Of a DNA stretch of 36,825 nt, positions 17,212 through 25,445 are shown piece after piece. The stretch's first letter is position 1. Each line of letters starts with the position of its first letter. The notes beneath the pieces were generated by a model. The model did not search any database and was not told where the DNA came from. It worked only from the letters and a program-made list of their open reading frames with translations. This DNA is from Promethearchaeota archaeon. Its GTDB lineage: Archaea; Asgardarchaeota; Lokiarchaeia; Sigyniarchaeales; SOKP01. A program made the position numbers and the translations under genes. The stretch is taken from positions 1 to 36,825 of the forward strand of contig JAHLWS010000047.1 of NCBI GenBank assembly GCA_019057795.1. Reading direction: 5' to 3'.

Positions 17212-18471
17212 CTATTTTTCATAAATATGAACCACGCATGTACCACCAGAGCCACCTAAATTATGTGTCATAGCTCTTTCAACGTCAAATTTTACTTGTC
17301 TGTTTCTCTCAGCAATACCTCGCATCTGTTTAAAAGTTTCTACAGCATGAGCTGCCCCTGTAGCTCCTACTGGATGGCCTTTTGACTTAAGTCCACCAGA
17401 AGTGTTAATTGGGAGACTTCCATCTAGTTTAGTTTCTCCATTTTTTATAGCTTCAACAGCTTTACCTTTCTCGTAAAAACCTAGGTCTTCAATAGCAACA
17501 ATTTCAGCTATAGTAAAACAATCATGTACCTCACAGATTTGAATATCTTTTGGTTTCAGACCGGACATTTCGTACGCTTGCCTTGCTGCTTCTCTTGTAG
17601 CTATAAAACTCGTTAGATTATCTCTATCATGTAATGATAAAGCGGCACTTCCTTGACCAGTACCTGTTATCCAAATTGGAGTATCAGTAAATTTCTTTGC
17701 TACATCGCCAGCCGCTAAAAATAGACATGCTGCGCCATCTGTAATCAAAGAACAATCAAATAATCTTAAAGGAGATGCTATCATTGGGTTCGAAGAACTT
17801 TTAAGAAAGTCAAATTCATCTTTCCAATCGGGAATATCTCTACCTTGTTCTTTATATCTAACTATTTTACTGGCCATCATTTCTTTTATCGATTGTTGCA
17901 TTTGAGCAAAGGGATTTTCTTTCCCATTTTCATGGTTTTTTATTCCAACTCTCATCAAATCTTCCGCTGTAGTCCCATATTTATGGAAATGAGCCGAAGC
18001 AATTGCCGCATAAAGCCCTGGAAATGTTGCCCCTGCGGGATATTCGAAAATGGAGTCGGAGGCTGTAGCTAAAGTGTCGGTGACTAAAGTTGTTGATACT
18101 TCCGTCATACATTCCACTCCGCTTACTGCAATTACATCATGTATGCCTGAGGCAATAGCAATAACCGCTTGTCTTAAGGCAATGCCACTGCTAGCACACG
18201 CACCTTCAAATCTAGAAGCGGGTTTAGGAGTTAATCCAACCAAATTTGCCATCTGAGGGCCTAAATGTCCTTGATGGTTAAATAAATCTGAAGAATAATT
18301 ACCGACATAACACGCGTCAATATCTTTAGGTTCAATACCATTATCTACTGTCTTGACAGCATTTAGCCACGCTTCAACCCACATATCGGGATTTCGTTTA
18401 AGTGGGAAATTTCTTCCAAACTTACACATTCCTGCTCCAACTAAAGCGACTTTTCTCGCTAATTTATTCAT
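17212..18471 (-). CDS. Archaeal thiolase (acetyl-CoA acetyltransferase / SCP-x type)
   Basis: A 419-residue thiolase. The nucleophile is C92 in FEGACASSG; His316 in EVHDCF and His366 in KSKGHPVGATG complete the site. The C-terminal NLGGSGGTCVVHIY is the SCP-x/archaeal form, which lacks the canonical second catalytic cysteine position of bacterial thiolase II. It condenses or cleaves 3-ketoacyl-CoA with CoA. It forms an operon with the Zn-ribbon/OB partner. The start ATG 18471 has AAAAAAGTG and a run of ten A before it, the same leader as the Alba gene. The divergent MaoC hydratase gene begins 127 bases away, and the two functions are consecutive steps of a beta-oxidation-type sequence. Chain-length preference cannot be judged. 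Confidence 0.92.
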   Translation of the reverse strand: MNKLARKVALVGAGMCKFGRNFPLKRNPDMWVEAWLNAVKTVDNGIEPKDIDACYVGNYSSDLFNHQGHLGPQMANLVGLTPKPASRFEGACASSGIALRQAVIAIASGIHDVIAVSGVECMTEVSTTLVTDTLATASDSIFEYPAGATFPGLYAAIASAHFHKYGTTAEDLMRVGIKNHENGKENPFAQMQQSIKEMMASKIVRYKEQGRDIPDWKDEFDFLKSSSNPMIASPLRLFDCSLITDGAACLFLAAGDVAKKFTDTPIWITGTGQGSAALSLHDRDNLTSFIATREAARQAYEMSGLKPKDIQICEVHDCFTIAEIVAIEDLGFYEKGKAVEAIKNGETKLDGSLPINTSGGLKSKGHPVGATGAAHAVETFKQMRGIAERNRQVKFDVERAMTHNLGGSGGTCVVHIYEK

Positions 18472-18598
18472 TTTTTTTTTTCACTTTTTTTATTATTAGC
18501 AATTTTATATTAAATTGAATTATTAAGGAATTAAATTTTTCATTCCTATAAAATTGGAACATTAATGTTTTTATCTACTTTTTCATTAATTTATAATT

Positions 18599-19042
18599 AT
18601 GAGTAATTCAAAATTAGAACCAGTTAAATTTGATGATTATAAGGTTGGGGATTCTGCGAAATTCACAAAAACGATCACTGAAGAAGATGTTATGAAATTT
18701 GCAGAGGTTTCTGGTGATTACAACCCTATACATGTGAATCCAGAATATGCAAAAACTCAAATGTTTGGGAAACAAGTTGCTCACGGAGTTATTAGCGTTG
18801 GTTTAATTTCAGCATCGCTAGGCGTAGAGTTATTTGGTCCAGGTATACTTTATGGTGAACAAACCGTTAGATTCATTAAACCCGTATTTTTTGGCGATAA
18901 ATTAACTGCCGTGGCTACAGTCAAGGAAAAATTTACTAAAAAAGACGGAAAGCTGAAGTTCATTAGATGTGATACCAAAGTTTATAATCAAAACGAAGAT
19001 CTTGTCACCGATGGTGAAGCTGTCGTTTTACTATTAAATTAA
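18599..19042 (+). CDS. MaoC-like (R)-specific enoyl-CoA hydratase
   Basis: A 147-residue single hot-dog-fold protein with the hydratase-2 motif D40-YNPIH45-VNPEYA, in which Asp and His are the catalytic pair, followed by AHGVISVGLIS. Single-domain members act as dimers on (R)-3-hydroxyacyl-CoA/enoyl-CoA (PhaJ-like). It is transcribed divergently from the thiolase operon across 127 bases that must hold both promoters, suggesting joint regulation. No membrane segment or unusual feature. A role in acyl-CoA degradation is inferred from the neighbours; 3-hydroxyacyl dehydratase roles in biosynthesis are also possible. Confidence 0.88.
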   Translation: MSNSKLEPVKFDDYKVGDSAKFTKTITEEDVMKFAEVSGDYNPIHVNPEYAKTQMFGKQVAHGVISVGLISASLGVELFGPGILYGEQTVRFIKPVFFGDKLTAVATVKEKFTKKDGKLKFIRCDTKVYNQNEDLVTDGEAVVLLLN

Positions 19043-19118
19043 CAATAAATTTTTAATTTCTACTAAATCTTTATTTTTTTTTCATATTTTTAAGGTTTTG
19101 TATTGCTTTATCTCAAAT

Positions 19119-20279
19119 CTATATCCTTTTCCAGTAAGAATTAATAGAAAGACTATTATCTATTTGGATTTCTATTTCAGCAGTCCATTTATAAGTTTTA
19201 AGCCACAATTTTCCTGGAAACGGTTGCCATCCTTTTATTGGTTGAATGCTAAATGAAATTATATCGCCTACACGGCTAATATAGAATTCTCCGGCAAATA
19301 TACCCTTTCTATCGCCAATACAACAAGAGAATTTACCTTTAATATTCGCATTACTTTTGAGGGTAATTAAATTAGGGATTGCGGGAGAAAATTCAAAAGA
19401 AATAATATGACCAACCTCATCTTCTCCTGAAATCATTTTTATTTCGTAATAACCACCATTGTTTAAAACTTTGTATGATAAATTCTCTTTTTTTACATCC
19501 ATATTAGCGGGATCTATTAATATTGAATTTAAACGCCCACTATAGGTATTATTCCAATTTCCAATAATCGGTTCTAAGGAGTAGTGTACTAAATAAACAT
19601 ACATACCGTTCATTCGAACTGGCATTTCAACTGGTTTCCTTAAAAATCCATGAATTTTTATAAAAATTTCCGTATCTTTTTTGAATACCATACCAAATTC
19701 GTTGAGATATACTATTGGAAAATACTGTGGCTTTTTGCTAGCGACACCGATGGGAGTTAACATCGCAGCTAATTCTCTTCCAGGCATATTTTCCTTAATT
19801 TTAAATTCGATGTCTTTTTCTAACTTGTCTTTCAAAAATAGATAAGTGTTTAAACCCATATCGTCTGTTTGAAATCTAAAATCAATTTCTTCAAGCTGAT
19901 TAAACGAAACATTAGTCGATAAATCCTCAATCAATTTCTTTCTATGTTCGATAATTGCTTCATTGGTATAATAAATGTCCATCAAGTCATCTTTTCTATA
20001 CATAATTACCATAGGCAATTTTTCACCAGCTATACGAAAAATTTGGAGTTCAATTGCGTAGTAAATAGGATCATCTTCGAAATTAATTAGCATTAAACGA
20101 TCTATATAATCAGTAGTTATGTTAAATGGTGAGAAAATCATATTTTTAGGCGAAGATTCGTAAATTTTTAACGAATTATTTCTTTTACCCAGATATTTGT
20201 GATGATCTACAACGACATCTTTTATCTTTACATTATACCGATTTAAAAACGCTGACGATAATTTCTTTATAACGCCCAT
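19119..20279 (-). CDS. Unknown conserved-looking protein, 386 residues
   Basis: No recognised domain. The first 220 residues mix helices and strands with a VVDHHKYLGKR segment near the N-terminus; the second half is beta-rich with alternating hydrophobics, like a lipocalin or tocopherol-cyclase-type barrel: GNWNNTYSGR, GYYEIKMISG, GIFAGEFYISR and WTAEIEIQI. There is no signal peptide, no TM and no conserved metal site. It starts 20 bases after the stop of the corrinoid adenosyltransferase gene on the same strand, so the two are probably co-transcribed. A link to corrinoid or to lipid-like ligand binding is possible only by position and shape. Confidence 0.6.
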   Translation of the reverse strand: MGVIKKLSSAFLNRYNVKIKDVVVDHHKYLGKRNNSLKIYESSPKNMIFSPFNITTDYIDRLMLINFEDDPIYYAIELQIFRIAGEKLPMVIMYRKDDLMDIYYTNEAIIEHRKKLIEDLSTNVSFNQLEEIDFRFQTDDMGLNTYLFLKDKLEKDIEFKIKENMPGRELAAMLTPIGVASKKPQYFPIVYLNEFGMVFKKDTEIFIKIHGFLRKPVEMPVRMNGMYVYLVHYSLEPIIGNWNNTYSGRLNSILIDPANMDVKKENLSYKVLNNGGYYEIKMISGEDEVGHIISFEFSPAIPNLITLKSNANIKGKFSCCIGDRKGIFAGEFYISRVGDIISFSIQPIKGWQPFPGKLWLKTYKWTAEIEIQIDNSLSINSYWKRI

Positions 20280-20299
20280 TATTAATTCTTCTTCTTTTC

Positions 20300-20868
20300 T
20301 TAATATTCAACGCCAAGACGAGCTTTAATCCCTTTTGAAGAATAATAATGCTTGATCATTCTCATCTCAGTGAGCAAATCTGCACGCTCTTTAATTTTAG
20401 GATGCATCTTAGGTCCACCAGTCATAATTAATTCAACTTTTTCAGGTTTATTATCAATCAATTTTAATACATCGTCAACATTTACAATTCCATATTCGAT
20501 AGCAACACCAACTTCGTCAAGAATAACGACATCGTAATCGTCGCTCATAATCACCTTCTCAGCAAACGCCATTCCTTTTTTTCCTTCTTCAAAGTCAATT
20601 TCTCCGGGAGTTGCGATTAAATCTGGCGTTCCAAACTGTTTTAATTCGAAATTTGGAATTCCTTTTACAGCCGTTACTTCCCCATATTGAGGGTATCCTT
20701 TCATAAATTGAATCATATATACTTTAAATCCATGACCTGTAGCCCGAAGGCCTTGTCCTAAAGCCGCAGTGGTCTTGCCTATAGGCATTACTATTGATTT
20801 ATAGCAATTTTACCCCGACCAAAATAAACTTGTACAAGACCAACATTTAATCTTTTTCTTTCGACCAT
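20300..20868 (-). CDS. btuR: Corrinoid adenosyltransferase (CobA/BtuR type), P-loop interrupted by 29 nt
   Basis: ATP:cob(I)alamin adenosyltransferase makes coenzyme B12. The true N-terminus starts at ATG 20868 and reads MVERKRLNVGLVQVYFGRGK, then the frame meets stops. After 29 extra bases (20780-20808) it resumes in register as GKTTAALGQGLRATGHG, restoring the family's GRGKGKTTAALG P-loop. The rest has YMIQFMKG, DYDVVILDEV (Walker B) and the C-terminal ERADLLTEMRMIKHYYSSKGIKARLGVEY region (end positions 20300-20390). Spliced length would be about 180 residues, normal for the family. Starting instead at ATG 20788 would give MPIGKTTAA and lose half the P-loop. The window also encodes a B12-dependent mutase that needs the product. 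Function depends on whether the insertion is removed. Confidence 0.75.
20780..20808 (-). other. 29-nt insertion inside the btuR P-loop, intron-like
   Basis: On the coding strand the exon ends GGTCGGGGTAAA and resumes GGCAAGACC. Between them lie 29 nt beginning ATTGCTATA and ending TGCCTATA, with in-frame TAG and TAA. The insertion's TTGC can pair with GCAA just after its 3' end, with AA^A and TA^G at the two junctions, the geometry of an archaeal bulge-helix-bulge site. The outer helix is only GGU/ACC and no good inner helix forms; a competing hairpin TTGCTAT/ATAGTAA lies inside. The junction position is ambiguous by one base. Confidence 0.6.
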
Positions 20869-20897
20869 AATTATCAAGTTCCTTTAATTAATCTATA

Positions 20898-20935
20898 AAA
20901 ATAAACTTGCACAAATCCTTACTTTAATCTTTTTC
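20898..20935 (-). repeat. Degenerate upstream copy of the btuR 5' coding end
   Basis: 20898-20935 matches 20821-20858 at 31 of 38 positions, including exact runs of 12 and 13 bases, at an offset of 77 bases. In the btuR frame it would encode RKRLK-stop-GFVQVYF, against RKRLNVGLVQVYF in the real N-terminus. It looks like a decayed tandem duplication lying in the btuR leader. Confidence 0.55.
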
Positions 20936-21018
20936 GAATAATAAACAACCTTTTATTTTTTACATTCGGATATATTTTATATCATTAAGATAAAAATAAA
21001 AAAATTAAAGGAATGATT

Positions 21019-22143
21019 ATGAGTTTAAACAACGAAAACATAGCCCCGTATCGAAAATTACAAGAGCATCTTGATAAAATGCCATTAGGATTTCCTTCAA
21101 CAAAATCAGGGTCCGATATTAAGTTATTGAAGCGTCTATTCGCGCCCCAAGAAGCGAAAATCGCTTTGTTTTTAAAATTTGGATGGGAGAGAGACCTTGA
21201 ACCTTTGAATACCATTTACGAACGTGCGAAAGAGACTGCAATTTCAAAAGAAGAATTAGAACAAGCTTTAGATAAAATGGTTCAAAAAGGACTTCTTATG
21301 TTTAAAAGGGAGGCAGAAAAGAAATATTACGGGAATGCCTTACTCATGATTGGAATGTTTGAGTTCCAAGTTAACAAGCTCACAAAGGAATTTATAGAAG
21401 ATTTTCACGATTATTTTGGTAAAAAATGGCTTGCAGAAGCTATAAAAGTGAAGGGTGCTCAATTACGGGTAGTTCCAGTGGAGCAGAGTATAGAGTCTGG
21501 TCATGTTATTAGTAATTACGATGATATCATAAAACTCCTTGATACAACTGATGGACCATATATGGTAACTAATTGTCTTTGTAGGCAAATAAAGGACATC
21601 TTAGAACAACCATGTAAAGCGACTTCTCGGAGAGAATTATGTTTAGCTTTTGGATTTGCAGCAGAACTATATATAGAGCAAGGATGGGGCCGTTCTATAA
21701 GTAAAGAGGAAGTTCTTGAAATTCTACGGAAAAATGAGGAAGAAGGACTAGTACTTCAACCTGATAACTCACAAAATTTAACAATTATTTGTAGTTGCTG
21801 TAGTTGTTGTTGTGAAGGCTTATCAAATCTTAAATTATTCCCAAATCCAGGAGATCTCACAATAACTAATTTTTACGCTGATGTGGAATCTGATTTATGC
21901 TCAGGTTGTGGAACTTGCATTGAGATCTGCCCAATGGAGGCAATAACGCTCATTGATGATATATCCTCCATCAAACGGAAACGTTGTATAGGATGTGGAA
22001 ATTGTGTTATTAAATGTCCCTCTGAAGCAATTAAACTTTATGAAAGAGAAAGACAATTCATTCCTTATCCAACAATGGATGACCTATACGATAAAATAAT
22101 GGAAAGAAAAGTAAGACTTAAAGAAAAAGCTTTAGAAAGATAA
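21019..22143 (+). CDS. Winged-helix / multi-cluster 4Fe-4S protein
   Basis: About 374 residues. The first 100 residues look like a winged helix (KLLKRLFAPQEAKIALFLKF, then an EELEQALDKMVQKGLL recognition-type helix). The middle has C188, C190, C201 and C210 and the dense run CSCCSCCCEG (260-269). The C-terminus is a two-cluster ferredoxin, CSGCGTCIEICP (296-307) and CIGCGNCVIKCP (325-336). It could carry three or four Fe-S clusters. The combination suggests an electron-transfer or redox-sensing protein for a CoA/flavin enzyme; the old-yellow-enzyme gene follows after 117 bases. AAGGA precedes the second ATG (21019) by 6 bases, making it preferable to ATG 21013. I recall similar proteins beside acyl-CoA genes in anaerobes, but their function is not established to my knowledge. 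Confidence 0.75.
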   Translation: MSLNNENIAPYRKLQEHLDKMPLGFPSTKSGSDIKLLKRLFAPQEAKIALFLKFGWERDLEPLNTIYERAKETAISKEELEQALDKMVQKGLLMFKREAEKKYYGNALLMIGMFEFQVNKLTKEFIEDFHDYFGKKWLAEAIKVKGAQLRVVPVEQSIESGHVISNYDDIIKLLDTTDGPYMVTNCLCRQIKDILEQPCKATSRRELCLAFGFAAELYIEQGWGRSISKEEVLEILRKNEEEGLVLQPDNSQNLTIICSCCSCCCEGLSNLKLFPNPGDLTITNFYADVESDLCSGCGTCIEICPMEAITLIDDISSIKRKRCIGCGNCVIKCPSEAIKLYERERQFIPYPTMDDLYDKIMERKVRLKEKALER

Positions 22144-22260
22144 GAAATTTTATACAAAATGAAATTTTTACTTATTCTTAAATATGAGAATAAAAGTTTT
22201 AAAACAGTCAAGTTCAATTATTGTTTGTATTTGTAATCCAAATTTTAATGTGATATTAAC

Positions 22261-23400
22261 ATGTATTCAAAACCAAAAAAAATAGGTTCAATAGAGATTA
22301 AAAATCGATTTATAAGATCGGCAACATTTGAAGGAATGGCAACTGAAGAAGGTTATGTTACTGATCAGCACGTCGAACTTTATAAAACTTTAGCTAAAGG
22401 AGGAGTAGGTTTAATAATTACGGGTTATTCTTATGTCCAAGAAAGTGGAAAGGCTTTTGACAAACAAATGGGCGTTTATAAAGATGATTACATCCCAGGA
22501 TTAAGTAGAATTGCTGAAACAGTTCATAAAAATGGAGATAATTGTAAGGTTGCTTTACAAATTGCACATTGTGGGCGTCAATCTCGTCATCTTGATAATA
22601 CAATAGCTCCTTCTGCTCTGGAGGAAAAGTTAACCAGAAAAATACCATGTGAAATGACTATAGAAGTAATACAAGATACTATTGATGCTTTCTCCCAAGC
22701 GATCAGAAGAGCAAAAGAAGCTGGTTTCGACGCTGTGCAGTTACATGGAGCTCATGGATATATCATAACTCAATTTCTTTCTCCTTCTATAAACATAAGA
22801 ACGGATGATTATGGGGGAAGCATAGAGAATAGAACTAGGTTCCTTGAAGAAATTTATAATAAAAGTGTTGAGTTGGTTGGAAAAGAATTTCCAATCTTTA
22901 TAAAAATGAATGGTGTTGATTTTATAGAGGGAGGAACTACTATAAGTGAATCTACTGAAGTTGCCAAAAGGTTAGAAAAAATAGGGTATGCCGCAATTGA
23001 AGTTAGTGGAGGAATATGGGAAGTTGCAAAATTAAAAAAGAAAGATCTTGGTTGGAAACCAACCTTTTTACCAGAAAGTCGAATCTTTATTGGAACGATG
23101 AATGAACCTGCTTATAATCTAGCTTATGCAAAAGAATTCAAAAAAGTTCTTGATATACCCGTTATTCTAATTGGAGGTATTAACTCCCTCGATCTAGTAG
23201 AACAAATATTAACTAATGAAAGTGCTGACTTCGTGTCATTTTCTAGACCCTTAATCCGAGAACCAGATCTTCCTAATAGATGGATGAGGGGTACTGGAAA
23301 CCAAAAAGTCGATTGCATATTCTGCAATGGTTGTTTAGCTACGGTAATTACTCCAGGCTTACGATGTGCTAAATTACATGAGTCTAGTGCAGGTAATTAA
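22261..23400 (+). CDS. Old-yellow-enzyme-type NADH:flavin oxidoreductase (2,4-dienoyl-CoA reductase-like)
   Basis: A 379-residue TIM-barrel flavoprotein. It has the RNRF-type N-terminal strand, ALQIAHCGRQS (98-108), the catalytic pair H162 and H165 in QLHGAHGYIITQFLSP, the DDYGGSIENRTRF signature (182-194), and phosphate-binding VILIGGINS and VSFSRPLIREPDL. The C-terminus has CIFCNGC and a further Cys 11 residues on, close to the [4Fe-4S] ligand pattern of 2,4-dienoyl-CoA reductase but with slightly shorter spacing. The FAD/NADPH domain of the full-length reductase is absent, so electrons probably come from a partner, perhaps the Fe-S protein encoded just upstream. It likely reduces a C=C bond conjugated to a carbonyl or thioester. 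Confidence 0.88.
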   Translation: MYSKPKKIGSIEIKNRFIRSATFEGMATEEGYVTDQHVELYKTLAKGGVGLIITGYSYVQESGKAFDKQMGVYKDDYIPGLSRIAETVHKNGDNCKVALQIAHCGRQSRHLDNTIAPSALEEKLTRKIPCEMTIEVIQDTIDAFSQAIRRAKEAGFDAVQLHGAHGYIITQFLSPSINIRTDDYGGSIENRTRFLEEIYNKSVELVGKEFPIFIKMNGVDFIEGGTTISESTEVAKRLEKIGYAAIEVSGGIWEVAKLKKKDLGWKPTFLPESRIFIGTMNEPAYNLAYAKEFKKVLDIPVILIGGINSLDLVEQILTNESADFVSFSRPLIREPDLPNRWMRGTGNQKVDCIFCNGCLATVITPGLRCAKLHESSAGN

Positions 23401-23429
23401 TTAAAATTCATAAAAATGGTAAATTAAAT

Positions 23430-24197
23430 ATGGGTAAATACGAAAAAACAGATGATAAACTAAATAAATATCTTCGGTTAGCTACTTTCACCGTTGCTGT
23501 AAAACTACTTGAAAATCCTGAAGAATTAAATAATATTAAATTTTTAAAAAAAACAGAAAAATAAATAGCGCTTTGTCAAATTTTCAGCTATGCAAGGTAT
23601 TATGGATGGACTATGGGTTGCGTAAAGGAGGATAATTTATGCCCGCTAGCCGAAATAAGTCTCGGATTTGAAAAATCTCATAAACTTTTCGAAGAGGGCG
23701 CTTTTTTTGTAGGAAGATACAATGAGACAAAAGAAGCAGCAAAGAAAACCACTGCCACGATGCCTAAATTACCATTCGGACAATATTCTGCGATTGTTTC
23801 TGGCGCTTTAAGTCGGGTTGATTTTGATCCCGATTTGATTCTAATTTGGGGTAATTCTGCTCAGATTATGAGAATAATCCAGGGTTCTTTATGGAAAAAA
23901 GGAGGGAGAGTTTCAATGTCAACTTTTTGTGATGGAGTTTGTGCCGATACTATTTCAAATGCCATTCTTACGGGTGAACTACAGATTGCGTTTCCATGTC
24001 TTGGCGATCGCCGTTTTGGCATGGCAACTGATACGGATTTAATTGCCTCAATACCTATGGGAATTATTGACGAAATAATAGAAGGTATGGAAAAAACTCA
24101 CAGAGCTGGAACTAGGTACCCTATACCATATCAAATGTCGACTCCAGAATTCTTTGTAAAATTAAAGAAACAATTAGAAAAAGCAAAGAAGAACTAA
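23430..24197 (+). pseudogene. DUF169-family protein with one in-frame stop codon
   Basis: The frame from ATG 23430 gives LNKYLRLATFTVAVKLL, the usual DUF169 N-terminus, and then a single TAA at 23562-23564. The same frame continues IALCQIFSYARYYGWT and on to KEDNLCPLAEISLGF without any shift. The rest has PFGQYSAIVSGAL, DLILIWGNSAQ, and PCLGDRRFGMATDTDL. From ATG 23613 alone the product (194 residues) would lack the first quarter of the domain, including the LCQ motif. DUF169 proteins are poorly understood and common in anaerobes. The gene starts 30 bases after the flavoprotein gene, so it is probably in its operon. Whether this is a nonsense mutation, read-through or a base-call error cannot be decided here. 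Confidence 0.75.
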
Positions 24198-24316
24198 TAT
24201 TTATTTCTTATATTGTTTTTAGCATTATTTCTATGTAGTTTAATTTTATCGAATTTAATCATGAATCTTATATTTCTATTAGTGAAAAAAAACAAAGTAC
24301 AAGAAAAATAAAAATG

Positions 24317-25190
24317 TTAACTAATTTCTTGAAAGGATATTGCTACTTTTTTTGTAATTCCAAATTTTTCTGCCCATTTTCTTATATACCTATTTCTGTG
24401 TTCTTTAGTGAGATCTAAAAGAATAAATGCAGGAATTGCCGAAATTGATATAAGAAACATCATTGGTAAAAATAAAATTAGATTTGGAATTAACATCGGC
24501 CCACTCATTTCATTTAGGAATTTAGTAATTAATTGGTAATATGAAAATATTACTGCTATTCCAGCATAACCCTTTCATTAGATTCATATACCATCCTCCG
24601 ACAGATCGTCCTATAATTGGTTTTTCTAATTGTTTTTTTCTAACCTTTTCTTGATTGCTATATACGATTCCAGCATCATTTAGGAACCAAACAGGTGAAA
24701 ATAATCCCATTGCTATAATTATAGTGATTGATAAAATAATTAAAAAAGCAATAATATTGACTGTACTTGGCATATTACTAATGTCACCGATATTATATAC
24801 AACCTCATCAGCTATATTATTATCTAAAGCGAACATCAGTGAAAAATTAATAGCCAATAATGCTGGAAAAATTCCCTTATACATACTTTTAAATTTCTGC
24901 GATTTTAGATTTTCTTGAATTCCATAATCCATCGTAAAACCAATTGTTTTCTTATGAATAAATAAAAACAATGGCGATAATATATATCCAAAAAGAACCC
25001 CACCAATTATAGCACCAATAGGCCAAATGAAAATAAAAAGAAGTGTGGTTTCTATGAATCCTTTACCAGGAATTAATTGTGAAAAATCTTGATCTCCTCG
25101 AATAGGTTCTAAAAATAGAAATATTACGATAATAAGTGCGATTAATACTCCATCAAGAAACAGAGATTTTTTATATTTTGAGATTCCCAT
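24317..25190 (-). CDS. Polytopic membrane protein split by a one-base frameshift
   Basis: From ATG 25190 the protein has hydrophobic helices near residues 12-28, 46-78, 108-122, 143-168, and then KPIIGRSVGGWYMNLMKG. There the frame runs into a short unnatural tail and stops. Dropping one base from the G3 or A3 run (plus-strand 24570-24575) continues smoothly as YAGIAVIFSYYQLITKFLNEMSG and on into a second, separately open frame with another helix and the basic HRNRYIRKWAEKFG tail. The whole would be about 290 residues with six or so TM helices. No family recognised. It converges with the DUF169 gene. A sequencing or assembly indel is most likely. Confidence 0.7.
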
Positions 25191-25445
25191 AATATTATAT
25201 CTTATAAGTTAAATTCAAATTGATTTATAATACGTATATAATGAATAATAATTATTAATATCTTTAAAATTATATCAAAAATCCATAAGACAGGTATGAG
25301 AAATCCCGTTCTTTTTCAATTATTTACTCAGAATTTTTCCTTAAATTGAAAATGCAATAAAAAAGAATAAATAAATAAGTTTTTAAATAAAACAAAAATT
25401 GTTTCTAAATATTGTTTTAATATCGAAAAGTCAATATTCTATGAA

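Noticed and set aside
20300..20788. A shorter adenosyltransferase starting at ATG 20788
   Set aside because: It would begin inside the insertion, replace half the P-loop by MPI, and ignore the perfectly conserved N-terminus encoded just upstream.
23613..24197. DUF169 protein starting at ATG 23613
   Set aside because: The family N-terminus is present upstream in the same frame back to ATG 23430, interrupted only by one TAA; the ATG at 23613 is an internal methionine.
24573..24575. Programmed +1 frameshifting in the membrane protein gene
   Set aside because: No stimulatory structure or known slippery context was found, and a second +1 error at a homopolymer in the same window makes base-calling error the simpler cause.
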